A DNA stretch of 64,000 nt from Inquilinus sp042743185 (lineage in GTDB: Bacteria; Pseudomonadota; Alphaproteobacteria; DSM-16000; Inquilinaceae): the NCBI RefSeq assembly GCF_042743185.1, contig NZ_JBHYMS010000003.1, positions 1 to 64,000 of the forward strand, given 5' to 3'. Position 1 is the first letter of the stretch. Every line of letters starts with the position of its first letter. Below the pieces are notes generated by a model, which saw only the letters and a list, made by a program, of their open reading frames with translations, made no database searches and was not told the origin of the DNA. The translations under genes were made by a program, and so were the position numbers. Positions 1-8,452 of this stretch are shown in pieces.

Positions 1-2
1 AC

Positions 3-104
3 AAGCTCAAGCACTTCCGCCGCTTCGCCACACGATACGACCGACGCGCCGCTCACTACATGGCCTTCATCCATCTCGCCGCCGTCATCCTCTGGCTGCG
101 CTGA
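3..104 (+). mobile_element. 3' end of an IS5-family transposase gene (cut by window edge)
   Basis: The frame starting at base 3 encodes 33 residues ending in a stop at 102-104. It contains HFRRFATRYDRRA followed by a hydrophobic tail ending ILWLR. This matches the C-terminus of IS5/IS1031-type DDE transposases, which usually read roughly KLKHFRRIATRYDK...LWLR. The catalytic DDE core would lie left of the window, so completeness cannot be judged. Only 13 bases separate its stop from the stop of the convergent DapA-family gene, so the right inverted repeat must be within or very near bases 105-120. This is the only mobile-element trace seen in the window. Confidence 0.7.
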
Positions 105-117
105 ATGTCGATTCGTC

Positions 118-1002
118 CTAGCCCGCCGCCTCGACATAGGCCCTGGAGATCTCGGCGATGCGGCGGTCGGCCGCCTCGGCGATCAGCACCGGGCCGCGGC
201 TGCGGCCGACCTCCGGCATCGCATGGCTCAGCGCGCGCTTGACCATCGCCGGCGGGAAGCCCAGCGCGTAGAGATCCTTGCGCAGGGCGCTGAACCGGGC
301 CTGGTGGGCCTCCGCCGCCGCCAGGTCGCCGCGGACGAAGGCGGCGTGGATGCCGTTGAGGGTCACCGGGCAGACATTGCCGAGGCCGGAGATGCAGCCC
401 GCAGCACCGTGGCGCAGCCCGTGCAGCACCAGGGAATCCGGCCCGACCAGCACGTCGAAATCCGGCCGGTCGCGGGCGATCGCCAGGAAGGCGTCGAGGC
501 TCTCCTGCGACCCGGCGCTGTCCTTGATGCCGATGATGTTGGGATGGTCGGCCAGCGCCCGCACGGTGTCCGGCTCCAGCGTGTTCCCGGTGCGCGCCGG
601 GATGTTGTAGAGGTAGAGCGGCACCGACAGCGCATCGGCCACGCGCCGGTAATGGTCGGTCAGCTCGGCCTGCGAGCAGGCGATGAAGGACGGCGTGATC
701 GCCGAGACCGCCTTGACCCCCAGCCGCTCGACCATCTTGCCGAGGGCGATGGTCTGGCCGGTGGCGATCTCGCCGATATGGGCCAGCACCGGCACCCGGC
801 CGGACGCGGCCTCGACGCAGGTCTCGGCCAGCCGCACCTTCTCCTCGAAGGACAGCGCGTAGAACTCGCCGTTGGTGCCGGCGCAGAACACGCCGTTGCC
901 GGCCGCGGCCTGGCGGTCGACCTGGCGGCGCAGCGCCGCGAGATCGATCGCCTCGTCCCGGTCGAACGGGGTGACGATGGCGACGAAAGGACCGGTGATC
1001 AT
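118..1002 (-). CDS. DapA-family aldolase/lyase (dihydrodipicolinate synthase / N-acetylneuraminate lyase superfamily)
   Basis: The 294-residue product has the full length of class I pyruvate-type aldolases with a TIM barrel. Visible family marks are GTNGE at residues 42-46 (the carboxylate-binding loop, usually GTTGE or GSTGE), Tyr132 in the YNIPARTG segment, and the Schiff-base Lys160 in IIGIKDS. A perfect GGAGG lies just upstream of the ATG. It is the last gene of the minus-strand unit kinase-PdxA2-Fe-ADH-DapA, 27 bases after the ADH stop. In this setting it more likely cleaves or forms a 2-keto acid in catabolism than makes lysine, but the substrate is unknown. NanA-type lyase is an alternative because a sialidase-like gene shares a candidate operator at 19.9 kb. 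The fold is certain; the reaction is not. Confidence 0.85.
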   Translation of the reverse strand: MITGPFVAIVTPFDRDEAIDLAALRRQVDRQAAAGNGVFCAGTNGEFYALSFEEKVRLAETCVEAASGRVPVLAHIGEIATGQTIALGKMVERLGVKAVSAITPSFIACSQAELTDHYRRVADALSVPLYLYNIPARTGNTLEPDTVRALADHPNIIGIKDSAGSQESLDAFLAIARDRPDFDVLVGPDSLVLHGLRHGAAGCISGLGNVCPVTLNGIHAAFVRGDLAAAEAHQARFSALRKDLYALGFPPAMVKRALSHAMPEVGRSRGPVLIAEAADRRIAEISRAYVEAAG

Positions 1003-1029
1003 GTTTCCTCCGTGTCTGGCGCGCCCGGC

Positions 1030-2184
1030 TCAATAGGCCGCGCGGTAGATCGCCAGGATGTCGTCGCGCGTCAGGTCGCGCGGGTTGTTGTCGAGCAGCC
1101 GGCGGATCGCATGCGCCTCCTCCGCCATGCGCGGCAGGTCGTCCTGCGGCACGCCATAGGCCGACAGCCGCATCTCGCAGCCGAGGCCGGCGCACCAGCG
1201 ATGGGCGGCGTCGAACACCGCGGCGGGGTCGGTCGCGGCCCGCAGCCCCAGCGCGGCCAGCACGGCGGCGGTGCGCTGCGGCACCGCCGGGGCGTTGAAG
1301 GCCAGCACATGCGGGAAGATCAGGGCGTTGGCCGCGCCGTGCGCCACGTGATGGCGGGTTCCCAGCGGATAGGCGACGGCATGGCCGCCGGCGGTATTGA
1401 CCGGGCCGAGGCAGAGGCCGCCGTAGAAGGAGGCCAGGGCCAGGCCGGCACGCGCCGCCCGGTCGCCGCCATCCGCGATCGCCCGCGGCAGCCAGCGGCC
1501 GACCAGCCTGGCGCCTTCGAGGGCGTAGAGGTCGGTCGCCGGATGCGCCTTGCGGTTGGTATAGGCCTCGACGCAATGCGCCAGGGCGTCGACGCCGGTG
1601 GCGGCGGTGACCGCGGGCGGGACGCTCAGCGTCAGGTCCGGGTCGATGACGGCGAGATCGGCCAGCATGTGCCGGCTCTGCACCGCCAGCTTGCTGCGCG
1701 TCGCCGGGTCGGTGACCAGAGCGCGGGTCCCGGCCTCGCTGCCGGTGCCGGCGGTGGTCGGCACCTGCACCAGGGCCGCGCGCTTGCCGGCCACCTTCTC
1801 GACGCCGACGACATCGGCCGGCGACTGGCCGCTGCCGGGCAGGACCGCGGCCAGCTTGGCCAGGTCCATGGCGCTGCCGCCGCCGAAGCCGATTACCGCC
1901 TGCGCCCCTGCCCGTTCGGCCACGGCCAGCAGCGCCTCCAGGTTCGGCAGGTCGGGCTCCGGCTTGATCTCGGCGAACACCGTCACCGCGGCGCCGGCGA
2001 GCCCCAGCAGGTCCACCCGGGCGGCGTTGAAGGCGTCGGCCACCACCAGCACGCGTGTGAAATTGTTCTCCCGGATCCAGCGCCCCGCGGCCGGGGCGGT
2101 GCCCGACCCGAACTCGACGCGGCGCGGGCGGGTCAGGTCGATCGGGCGGGTCAGGTCGCCAGTGGTCGTATCGTCGGGGGTCAT
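1030..2184 (-). CDS. Iron-containing alcohol dehydrogenase
   Basis: The 384-residue length and motifs match group III (Fe-type) NAD(P)-dependent alcohol dehydrogenases. The nucleotide-binding GGGSAMDLAK lies near residue 100. The metal-binding region follows as VDALAHCVEAY, then GGHAVAYPLG and a HxxAHG segment, with a later histidine in FPHVLAF. Family members include maleylacetate reductases, lactaldehyde reductases and 4-hydroxybutyrate dehydrogenases. The gene lies 11 bases downstream of pdxA2, so it probably reduces or oxidises an aldehyde or ketone intermediate of the same acid-sugar pathway. The exact substrate cannot be read from the sequence. Confidence 0.9.
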   Translation of the reverse strand: MTPDDTTTGDLTRPIDLTRPRRVEFGSGTAPAAGRWIRENNFTRVLVVADAFNAARVDLLGLAGAAVTVFAEIKPEPDLPNLEALLAVAERAGAQAVIGFGGGSAMDLAKLAAVLPGSGQSPADVVGVEKVAGKRAALVQVPTTAGTGSEAGTRALVTDPATRSKLAVQSRHMLADLAVIDPDLTLSVPPAVTAATGVDALAHCVEAYTNRKAHPATDLYALEGARLVGRWLPRAIADGGDRAARAGLALASFYGGLCLGPVNTAGGHAVAYPLGTRHHVAHGAANALIFPHVLAFNAPAVPQRTAAVLAALGLRAATDPAAVFDAAHRWCAGLGCEMRLSAYGVPQDDLPRMAEEAHAIRRLLDNNPRDLTRDDILAIYRAAY

Positions 2185-2195
2185 GGCGGGGTCCG

Positions 2196-3224
2196 TCAGG
2201 CTGTGGCGCCGGCGGCGGCCAGCGCCTCGGCATATTCGATCGCCTCGATCAGGCTCAGCTCGTTGGCGATGCCCTTGCCGGCGATGTCGAAGGCGGTGCC
2301 GTGGTCGACCGAGGTGCGGATGATCGGCAGGCCCAGCGTGATGTTGACGCCGCTCAGCGCATCCCAGGTCCCGGTCTCCGGATTGACGTTGAAGCCCAGC
2401 AGCTTCACCGGGATGTGGCCCTGGTCGTGATACATGGCGACGACCGCGTCGTACTGGCCGGCACGCAGCTTGACGAAGACGGTGTCGCCCGGCACCGGGC
2501 CGACGACGTCCAGCCCGTCGGCCACGCAGCGGGCGATCACCGGCTCGCTGATGTCGATGTCCTGCCGGCCGAACAGCCCGCCTTCCCCGGCATGCGGGTT
2601 CAGGGCGGCGACCGCGATGCGGCGGCGCGGCAGCGCCAGCCCGGCCAGCGCCCGGTCGGTCAGGTCGATGACGGTGCGCAGCCGCTCCGGCGTCAGCCGG
2701 GCCGGCACGTCCTGCAGCGCGATATGGGTGGTGACGTGGCTGACCCGCATGTTGCCATGCGCCAGCATCATCACCGAGCCGCGGACGCCGGTCAGCGCGG
2801 CCAGCATCTCGGTGTGGCCGGCGAAGTGATAGCCGGCCTTGTTCAGCGCTTCCTTGTTCAAGGGGCCGGTGACCATGCCCTGGATGCGCCCGGCCTGGGC
2901 CAGCCGCACCGCCCGCTCCACCGCCAGATAGGCGAAGCGCCCGCCATCCGCCGACAGCACGCCCGGGCGGATCGGCTCGCCCTCCGGCCCGGCCTGCAGG
3001 CAGGCCAGCGCCGGCCAGGACGCGTCGCCCTCCTGCACCTCGGGGAACTCCAGCCCGCTGCCCAGCGCCGTCCGCGCCGCCTCCAGCGACACCCGGCTGC
3101 CGATCACCAGCAGGCGCAGGTCACCGGCCGCCAGCCTGTCCTGCAGCCGCGCGCAGGCCTTGACGATGATCTCGGGGCCGACGCCGGCCGGGTCCCCCAT
3201 GGTGATGGCGAGGTGAGGTGTCAT
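2196..3224 (-). CDS. pdxA2: PdxA2-type 4-phospho-D-threonate/erythronate dehydrogenase
   Basis: The 342-residue protein is a PdxA-family NAD-dependent oxidative decarboxylase. It begins with TMGDPAGVGPE, has GHTEMLA near residue 130, NPHAGEGGLFG near 195 and YHDQGH near 240, covering the substrate loop and metal-binding histidines. It was chosen as PdxA2 rather than pyridoxine-biosynthetic PdxA because it is translationally coupled (ATGA overlap at 3221-3224) to a DUF1537 kinase. That pairing is established in D-threonate and erythronate catabolism, where the 4-phosphate is oxidised and decarboxylated to dihydroxyacetone phosphate. An open frame continues upstream to 3413, but the ATG at 3224 aligns with the family N-terminus. 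Confidence 0.88.
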   Translation of the reverse strand: MTPHLAITMGDPAGVGPEIIVKACARLQDRLAAGDLRLLVIGSRVSLEAARTALGSGLEFPEVQEGDASWPALACLQAGPEGEPIRPGVLSADGGRFAYLAVERAVRLAQAGRIQGMVTGPLNKEALNKAGYHFAGHTEMLAALTGVRGSVMMLAHGNMRVSHVTTHIALQDVPARLTPERLRTVIDLTDRALAGLALPRRRIAVAALNPHAGEGGLFGRQDIDISEPVIARCVADGLDVVGPVPGDTVFVKLRAGQYDAVVAMYHDQGHIPVKLLGFNVNPETGTWDALSGVNITLGLPIIRTSVDHGTAFDIAGKGIANELSLIEAIEYAEALAAAGATA

Positions 3225-4342
3225 GCGTGCGCTCCTTGCAGGTCCGCCCGTTCGAGGCCGAGCAGCCGTCGCAGCAGCCCGGGGTCGCCGAACGCGCCCG
3301 ATTTCGAGATGACGCGGACGCCGTCGAACCGCCCGCCGCGCAGCGTCGAATGGGGCACGCCGGGCTGCAGATGGCCATCGAGATCCAGCCGCTCCGCCTC
3401 CAGAGCCATGCACAGCGTCCGCAGGGTCTCGCCGCCCGCGACGAGCAGCGTGCCGGGCGGGTCGATCCGCCGGACCAGGGCGCCGAGTTCCTCCGCGATG
3501 CGCCGGGCGGCCTCGTCGCGCGCCAGCCCTTCCGGAAGCGCCACGGCGGCCAGGGCGACGCCTTGGTCACTCAGCTGCCGCCCCAGACGGGCGGCGGCAC
3601 CGTTTCCGCCAGGGGGCAGGACGGTGACGAGCGGCGCGCAGGCGGCCAGTTGCGCCGCGGTGGCGGGATGGTCAGTGCCGAACAGCCCCAGCACCGGGCC
3701 GGCCGGTTCGACGGGAGGCGCGACGGGGCGGCGGAGCGGCCCCGCCAGGGCGCCGGCCAGCCCACCGCTGCCGCACCACAGGACCGGCGCTTCGAGCGCG
3801 CGGCCGGCCGCCGCGATGGCGGCGAGGTCGGCATCGGTCTCGGCGTCCCACAGGCTGACGCCGGGCGGCACCGGATCGCCGGGGCGGCGGCGCTGCACCG
3901 CCAGCCCTTCCCGCCGCAGCTCGGCCCCCAGATCGGCTGCGACCGGCCACCAGCCATCCGCCTTGCGCGCCAGCTGCACGCCGTGGCGGGTGACGCGGCC
4001 CTGGGCGGGAAAGGCCGGCGCGATGATGCAATGGGCCGGCGCAAGGGCCTGAAGCCAGGCGGCGACCTCCGCCCCGGCATGGCCGCGCAGCAGGCTGTCC
4101 AGCTTGGCGTAGAAGATCGCGCCCGGCGCCTTCGGCAGCCCGGCGACCAGCCTCGCGAGGATGGTCCGTGCCTCGTCCCGCCCGGCCTCTCGGGTGCCGC
4201 TGTCGAGGGCGATGCCGGCCGCCGGCGAGACGTGCGGCGCGTCCGTCCAGTAGACCGGGATCGGTCCGGCCGCGCCGGCAAACGGTGCCGCCGTGTCGAG
4301 CGCGCCGGTCAGGTCGTCTGCGATCAGCTGCAGCCGCGTCAT
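3221..4342 (-). CDS. Four-carbon acid sugar kinase (DUF1537; DtnK/DenK type)
   Basis: The 373-residue product starts with LIADDLTGALDTAAPFA, the signature of the DUF1537 N-terminal substrate-binding domain. Its C-terminal nucleotide-binding domain has LVAGGETLRTL and ISKSGAFGDPGLL. The family phosphorylates D-threonate, L-threonate, D-erythronate or related acids at C4 with ATP. Members are often around 420 residues, so this is a shorter form, but both domains are present. It is the first gene of a minus-strand unit with pdxA2, Fe-ADH and the DapA-family gene. The candidate promoter and operator lie at 4408-4444. D-threonate is a reasonable substrate guess from the PdxA2 pairing; stereochemistry cannot be read from the sequence. 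Confidence 0.85.
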   Translation of the reverse strand: MTRLQLIADDLTGALDTAAPFAGAAGPIPVYWTDAPHVSPAAGIALDSGTREAGRDEARTILARLVAGLPKAPGAIFYAKLDSLLRGHAGAEVAAWLQALAPAHCIIAPAFPAQGRVTRHGVQLARKADGWWPVAADLGAELRREGLAVQRRRPGDPVPPGVSLWDAETDADLAAIAAAGRALEAPVLWCGSGGLAGALAGPLRRPVAPPVEPAGPVLGLFGTDHPATAAQLAACAPLVTVLPPGGNGAAARLGRQLSDQGVALAAVALPEGLARDEAARRIAEELGALVRRIDPPGTLLVAGGETLRTLCMALEAERLDLDGHLQPGVPHSTLRGGRFDGVRVISKSGAFGDPGLLRRLLGLERADLQGAHA

Positions 4343-4407
4343 CGCCCTCCCCCGGCATTCGCGTGAAGTCTCTCGCCCGGGCGATGCCCGTCGGATTCGG
4401 ATGCCGC

Positions 4408-4444
4408 ATTGAACCGTCGGCTGATCTTGTTGTCAACATGTTGT
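4408..4444 (-). promoter_or_regulatory. Candidate promoter with overlapping operator of the acid-sugar operon
   Basis: On the minus strand TTGACA (4436-4431) and TTCAAT (4413-4408) are spaced by 17 bases, a plausible sigma-70 pair. The -35 hexamer lies inside GTTGTCAACATGTTGT (4429-4444, plus strand), which contains the perfect palindrome CAACATGTTG (4434-4443). The 13-base core, ACATGTTGACAAC on the minus strand, recurs with one or two differences at 19948-19960 and 20067-20079. The GntR protein encoded divergently at 4625 is the natural candidate to bind here. Confidence 0.5.
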
Positions 4445-4495
4445 AAAAACAAATAGGGAGAAACAGCCCGGCCGGACACGGGATCGGGATCACAG

Positions 4496-4573
4496 GTTAA
4501 CAACATTCGGCTGCGCCGACGCCCGTCGGACAGGGAGAACGGTTGATCTGGGCGGCCGGAAACCGCAGATAAT
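4496..4573 (+). promoter_or_regulatory. Candidate GntR-gene promoter with operator-like half site
   Basis: GTTAACAAC (4496-4504) is the reverse complement of GTTGTTAAC. It resembles the GTTGTCAAC of the operator 60 bases to the left, so the gap may hold two binding sites. Downstream, TTGATC (4543-4548) and GATAAT (4568-4573) form a weak promoter pair with a long 19-base spacer. If real, transcription would begin near 4580, which favours the ATG at 4625 over the one at 4577 for the regulator. Confidence 0.3.
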
Positions 4574-4624
4574 AGGATGATCCGCGCCCGACGAGACCTG
4601 GGCAATCACGTGCGAGACGATGTC

Positions 4625-5395
4625 ATGGCCGAACAGGGCGCCCTTGAAGACAACTCCGTCCTGGCCGCGGCCGACGCGGCGGGGCGCGGGCGCCAGACAC
4701 CCCTGGTCCAGAAGGTCTACCAGCATCTGCTGACCCAGATCGGCGGCGGCCAGTTCCAGCCCGACCAGAAGCTGCCGGGGGAGCATGAGCTGGCGGCGCA
4801 GTTCCAGGTGTCGCGCCCGATCGTGCGGGAGGCGCTGGGCCGGCTGCGCGAGGACGGGCTGATCTATTCGCGGCGCGGGGCCGGCAGCTTCGTCAAGCCG
4901 CAGGCCGTGCAGGCGGAACGGCTTGCGCTGGGCTATTCACCGGTCGAGACGATCGCCGACATCCAGCGCTGCTACGAGTTCCGCCTGACGATCGAGCCCG
5001 ACCACGCCCACTACGCCGCCCTGCGCTGGAACGATCCGGCGCTGGCGGCGATCGCCGCGGCCCTCGACCTGATGCGTGACGCCACGCGGGCGCACCGGCA
5101 CCGCGAGGACGCCGATTTCGCCTTCCACCTCGCCGTCGCGAAGGCGGCGAACAACCACTACTACGTGTCGTCCCTGCAGGCGCTGCGCGAGCACATCGCC
5201 GTCGGCATGAAGTTCCACGGCGTGTCGCTGATGGGGCCGCGATCGGGCCTCGCCGGCGTGCTGGAGGAGCACCGGACGATCTTCGAGGCGATCCGCAGCC
5301 GGGACGCCGAGCTGGCCCGGACGGCCATGCGACGGCACCTGGAGGGATCGCGCGACCGGATCTTCGAGGGCCGCGTGCTGGACCTTGCCCTGTGA
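4625..5395 (+). CDS. FadR-family GntR transcriptional regulator (winged helix + FCD)
   Basis: The 256-residue protein has an N-terminal GntR winged helix (residues about 25-90) with LPGEHELAAQFQVSRPIVREAL and the wing GLIYSRRGAGSFV. An all-helical FCD effector domain follows (about 105-245), with the histidine-bearing ADFAFHLAVAKAANN segment. It is divergent from the acid-sugar kinase operon and probably represses it, with a pathway acid as inducer. An in-frame ATG at 4577 would add 16 residues that look unlike the family; 4625 is preferred, though neither start has a strong ribosome-binding site. The repeated 13-base element upstream of the kinase and at 19.9-20.1 kb is its likely target, by inference only. 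Confidence 0.9.
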   Translation: MAEQGALEDNSVLAAADAAGRGRQTPLVQKVYQHLLTQIGGGQFQPDQKLPGEHELAAQFQVSRPIVREALGRLREDGLIYSRRGAGSFVKPQAVQAERLALGYSPVETIADIQRCYEFRLTIEPDHAHYAALRWNDPALAAIAAALDLMRDATRAHRHREDADFAFHLAVAKAANNHYYVSSLQALREHIAVGMKFHGVSLMGPRSGLAGVLEEHRTIFEAIRSRDAELARTAMRRHLEGSRDRIFEGRVLDLAL

Positions 5396-5428
5396 TGCGC
5401 CGGGCCGGACGCGATCCATAGTTCCTTC

Positions 5429-6168
<740 letters not shown>

Positions 6169-6172
<4 letters not shown>

Positions 6173-6888
6173 GCCGCCGCCCCGACCGCCTGCCCGACCC
6201 GCAGTCCCGTGCGTCGCGCGGCGACGCGGCGCTCGAGCCGGCGCGCCACCGAGGTCAGGGCGAAGCAGAGCGTGAAATAGGTCAGCGCCAGCAGGCCGTA
6301 GACCTCGAACGGCCTGGTCATCAGCTGGTTGTTCACCTGGCTGGCCGCGAAGGTCACCTCATGGGCGCTGATGACATAGCCGAGCGAGGTCTCCTTGATG
6401 GTCGAGACGAACTGGCTGACCATGCTGGGCAGCATGTTGTGCAGCGCCTGCGGCAGCACCACCCGGAAGGTCGTCGGGATGTAGCCCAGGCCGAGGGACC
6501 GCGCCGCCTCGACCTGCCCCCGCGGCAACGCCTCGATGCCGGCCCGGATGATCTCGGACAGATAGCTGGCCTCGTAGATCACGAGCGTGATGACCAGCGT
6601 CTCGACCCCGCCGATCGGGCGGCCGATGACCAGCGGCGCGACGAAGTAGGTCCAGAAGATGAACATGATCAGCGGCAGGCCGCGGACGACATGCACCACC
6701 GCCTTGGCCGGCACGCGCAGCCAGCGATGGGGGCTGAGCCCGGCCAGCGCCAGGCCGACGGCGAAGGGGAAGCTCAGCAGCAGGCCGAGCGCCGCCATGA
6801 ACAGCGTCATCGCCAGGCCGCCGACCGGGCCGTGGGGGTACTGGCCGATCAGGAACAGGAGCCAGTTGTCCTCGAGGATCTGGAGCAT
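6169..6888 (-). CDS. Polar amino-acid ABC importer permease (second)
   Basis: The 239-residue membrane protein belongs to the HisM/GlnP permease family. It carries the EAA-type coupling segment EAARSLGLGYIPTTFRVVLPQA near residues 140-160 and several hydrophobic segments beginning with the one around residues 25-50. The first ATG (6888) shares its A with the TGA of the preceding permease, so the two are translationally coupled. It should form a heterodimer with the product of 6888-7586. Confidence 0.92.
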
Positions 6889-7586
6889 CAGCGGATCTCC
6901 AGCCTGAGCCGGCGGTCGGCATAGCTGCCCAGCGCCATGATCGCGAAGGAGATGGCGAGGTAGAGGGCGGTGGCGACGGCGAAGGCCTCGAAGGTCTTGA
7001 AGGTGTAGGTGTCGACCTCGCGGGTCCTGTAGGTCAGCTCGCCGACGCCGATCGCCATGGCCAGGCTGGTGTTCTTGAACAGCAGCAGCGTCTGGTTGAT
7101 CAGCGGCGGGATCACCAGGCGGACCGCCTGGGGCAGGATCACCCAGCCCATGGCCTGCAGATAGGTGAAGCCGATCGACCGGGCGGCCTCGTATTGCGTC
7201 TTCGGGATCGAGCGGATGCCGCTGCGCAGATCCTCCGAGACATAGGCCGCGGCGGCCAGGCCCAGCGCCACCGCCGCCAGCATGAACTCGCTGCCATGGC
7301 CGTTGATCCAGACCCGTGCGGATCGCGGCAGCAGCTGCGGGATGCCGAAGTACCAGACGAAGATCTGCACCAGCAGCGGCACGTTGCGGTGGTATTCGAC
7401 ATAGACCGACACCAGCCATTCGCACGGCCGGAACGGGACCATGCGGATCAGCGTCAGCAGGATGCCCACTGTCATCGCCAGCAGCCAGGCGGCGGCGGTC
7501 AGCGCGATCGTGGTGGCGATGCCCCAGAGGAACCAGTCCAGGTATTCGCCGGTCAGGACCGCGGCAGGATCGAAGATCGTGCCCAT
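6888..7586 (-). CDS. Polar amino-acid ABC importer permease (first)
   Basis: The 232-residue product is a HisM/GlnP-type inner-membrane permease. The coupling loop YEAARSIGFTYLQAMGWVIL lies near residues 132-151, followed by IPPLINQTLLLFKNTSLA, a stretch strongly conserved in amino-acid permeases. An N-terminal hydrophobic segment spans about residues 20-45. It directly follows the substrate-binding protein gene (about 20 bases) and is coupled to the second permease by a TGATG junction. Confidence 0.92.
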   Translation of the reverse strand: MGTIFDPAAVLTGEYLDWFLWGIATTIALTAAAWLLAMTVGILLTLIRMVPFRPCEWLVSVYVEYHRNVPLLVQIFVWYFGIPQLLPRSARVWINGHGSEFMLAAVALGLAAAAYVSEDLRSGIRSIPKTQYEAARSIGFTYLQAMGWVILPQAVRLVIPPLINQTLLLFKNTSLAMAIGVGELTYRTREVDTYTFKTFEAFAVATALYLAISFAIMALGSYADRRLRLEIR

Positions 7587-7605
7587 GGCGTCGACCCTCG
7601 GCCGG

Positions 7606-8418
7606 TCAGCCCTTGATCTCTTCGATCCTGAAGTCCCGCTTCAGGCCGTAGACGGTGTCCGGCCCGAACCATCTGGTGAAGATGCGGTCGGCCTCGCCCG
7701 AGGCTTCGAGCGCCGTCAGAGCCTTGTCGACCTCGCCCTTGAACGCCGCCTCGCCCTTGCGGATGCCGAGGCCCCAGGGCTCGACGAAGACCGACTTGTC
7801 GATGATGGCCAGGGGATCCTCCGCCTGCTTGCGCAGCTTCACCAGGATCAGCTCGGAGGCGCAGAAGCCGTCGACCTTGCCCTGCACCAGGGCGAGGAAG
7901 GCAGAGGACGAGTCCTGGAACGTCACCGTCTCGGCCGAGGGGATCTCGCGCCGGACGCCCTGCTCCGAGGACGAGCCCTTCAGCGCGCTGACCTTGCGGC
8001 CGGCCAGCTGGTCCAGGCTTTCGATCCCGGAGTCCTCGGCCACCAGCATCTTCTGCTGGCTGACGAAATAGGAGTAGCTGTAGTCGATCTGCTGCGCCCG
8101 CTCCTTCGACCAGCCGAGATTGGCGGCCAGGATGTCGACCCGGCCCTGCAGCAGCTCCGGGATCCGTGCCTCGACCGCGATCGGCTTCAGCTCCAGCTTG
8201 ACGCCCAGCGCCTCCGCCACCTTGCCGCACATGTCGACGTCGTAGCCGACGATCTCCCGCGTCTTCGGGTCCTGGAAGCTGAAGGGCTCGGCCGTGCCCA
8301 GCGTGCCGCAGACCAGGGTGCCGCGGGCCTTGACGTCGGCCAGCTCATCGGCCCGGGCGGCGGCGGACACCCCGGCGGCCAGGGCCACGCCCAGAAGCAG
8401 GATGCGAAGCGACGACAT
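7606..8418 (-). CDS. Periplasmic amino-acid-binding protein (SBP family 3)
   Basis: The 270-residue protein starts with a signal peptide (MSSLRILLLGVALAAGVSAAARA, cleavage after about residue 23). The mature part has VKARGTLVCGT and FQDPKTREIVGYDVDMCGKVAEALG, the N-terminal signature of family 3 solute-binding proteins. DILAANLGWSKERAQQIDYS matches the ligand-site region. It should deliver a polar amino acid or derivative to the two permeases downstream. An in-frame ATG at 8433 is a possible alternative start. The adjacent aminotransferase suggests the ligand is deaminated after uptake. Confidence 0.93.
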   Translation of the reverse strand: MSSLRILLLGVALAAGVSAAARADELADVKARGTLVCGTLGTAEPFSFQDPKTREIVGYDVDMCGKVAEALGVKLELKPIAVEARIPELLQGRVDILAANLGWSKERAQQIDYSYSYFVSQQKMLVAEDSGIESLDQLAGRKVSALKGSSSEQGVRREIPSAETVTFQDSSSAFLALVQGKVDGFCASELILVKLRKQAEDPLAIIDKSVFVEPWGLGIRKGEAAFKGEVDKALTALEASGEADRIFTRWFGPDTVYGLKRDFRIEEIKG

Positions 8419-8452
8419 GACGGAAACCTCCATGCTTGGTCTTGCTTTGTTG

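Noticed and set aside
118..1002. Calling the DapA-family gene nanA
   Set aside because: The signature loop is GTNGE and no other sialic-acid gene is adjacent; the lyase family is too broad to name a substrate.
223..2430. Plus-strand open frame of about 735 codons opposite the lyase and dehydrogenase genes
   Set aside because: The opposite strand encodes full-length enzymes with catalytic motifs; this frame has none.
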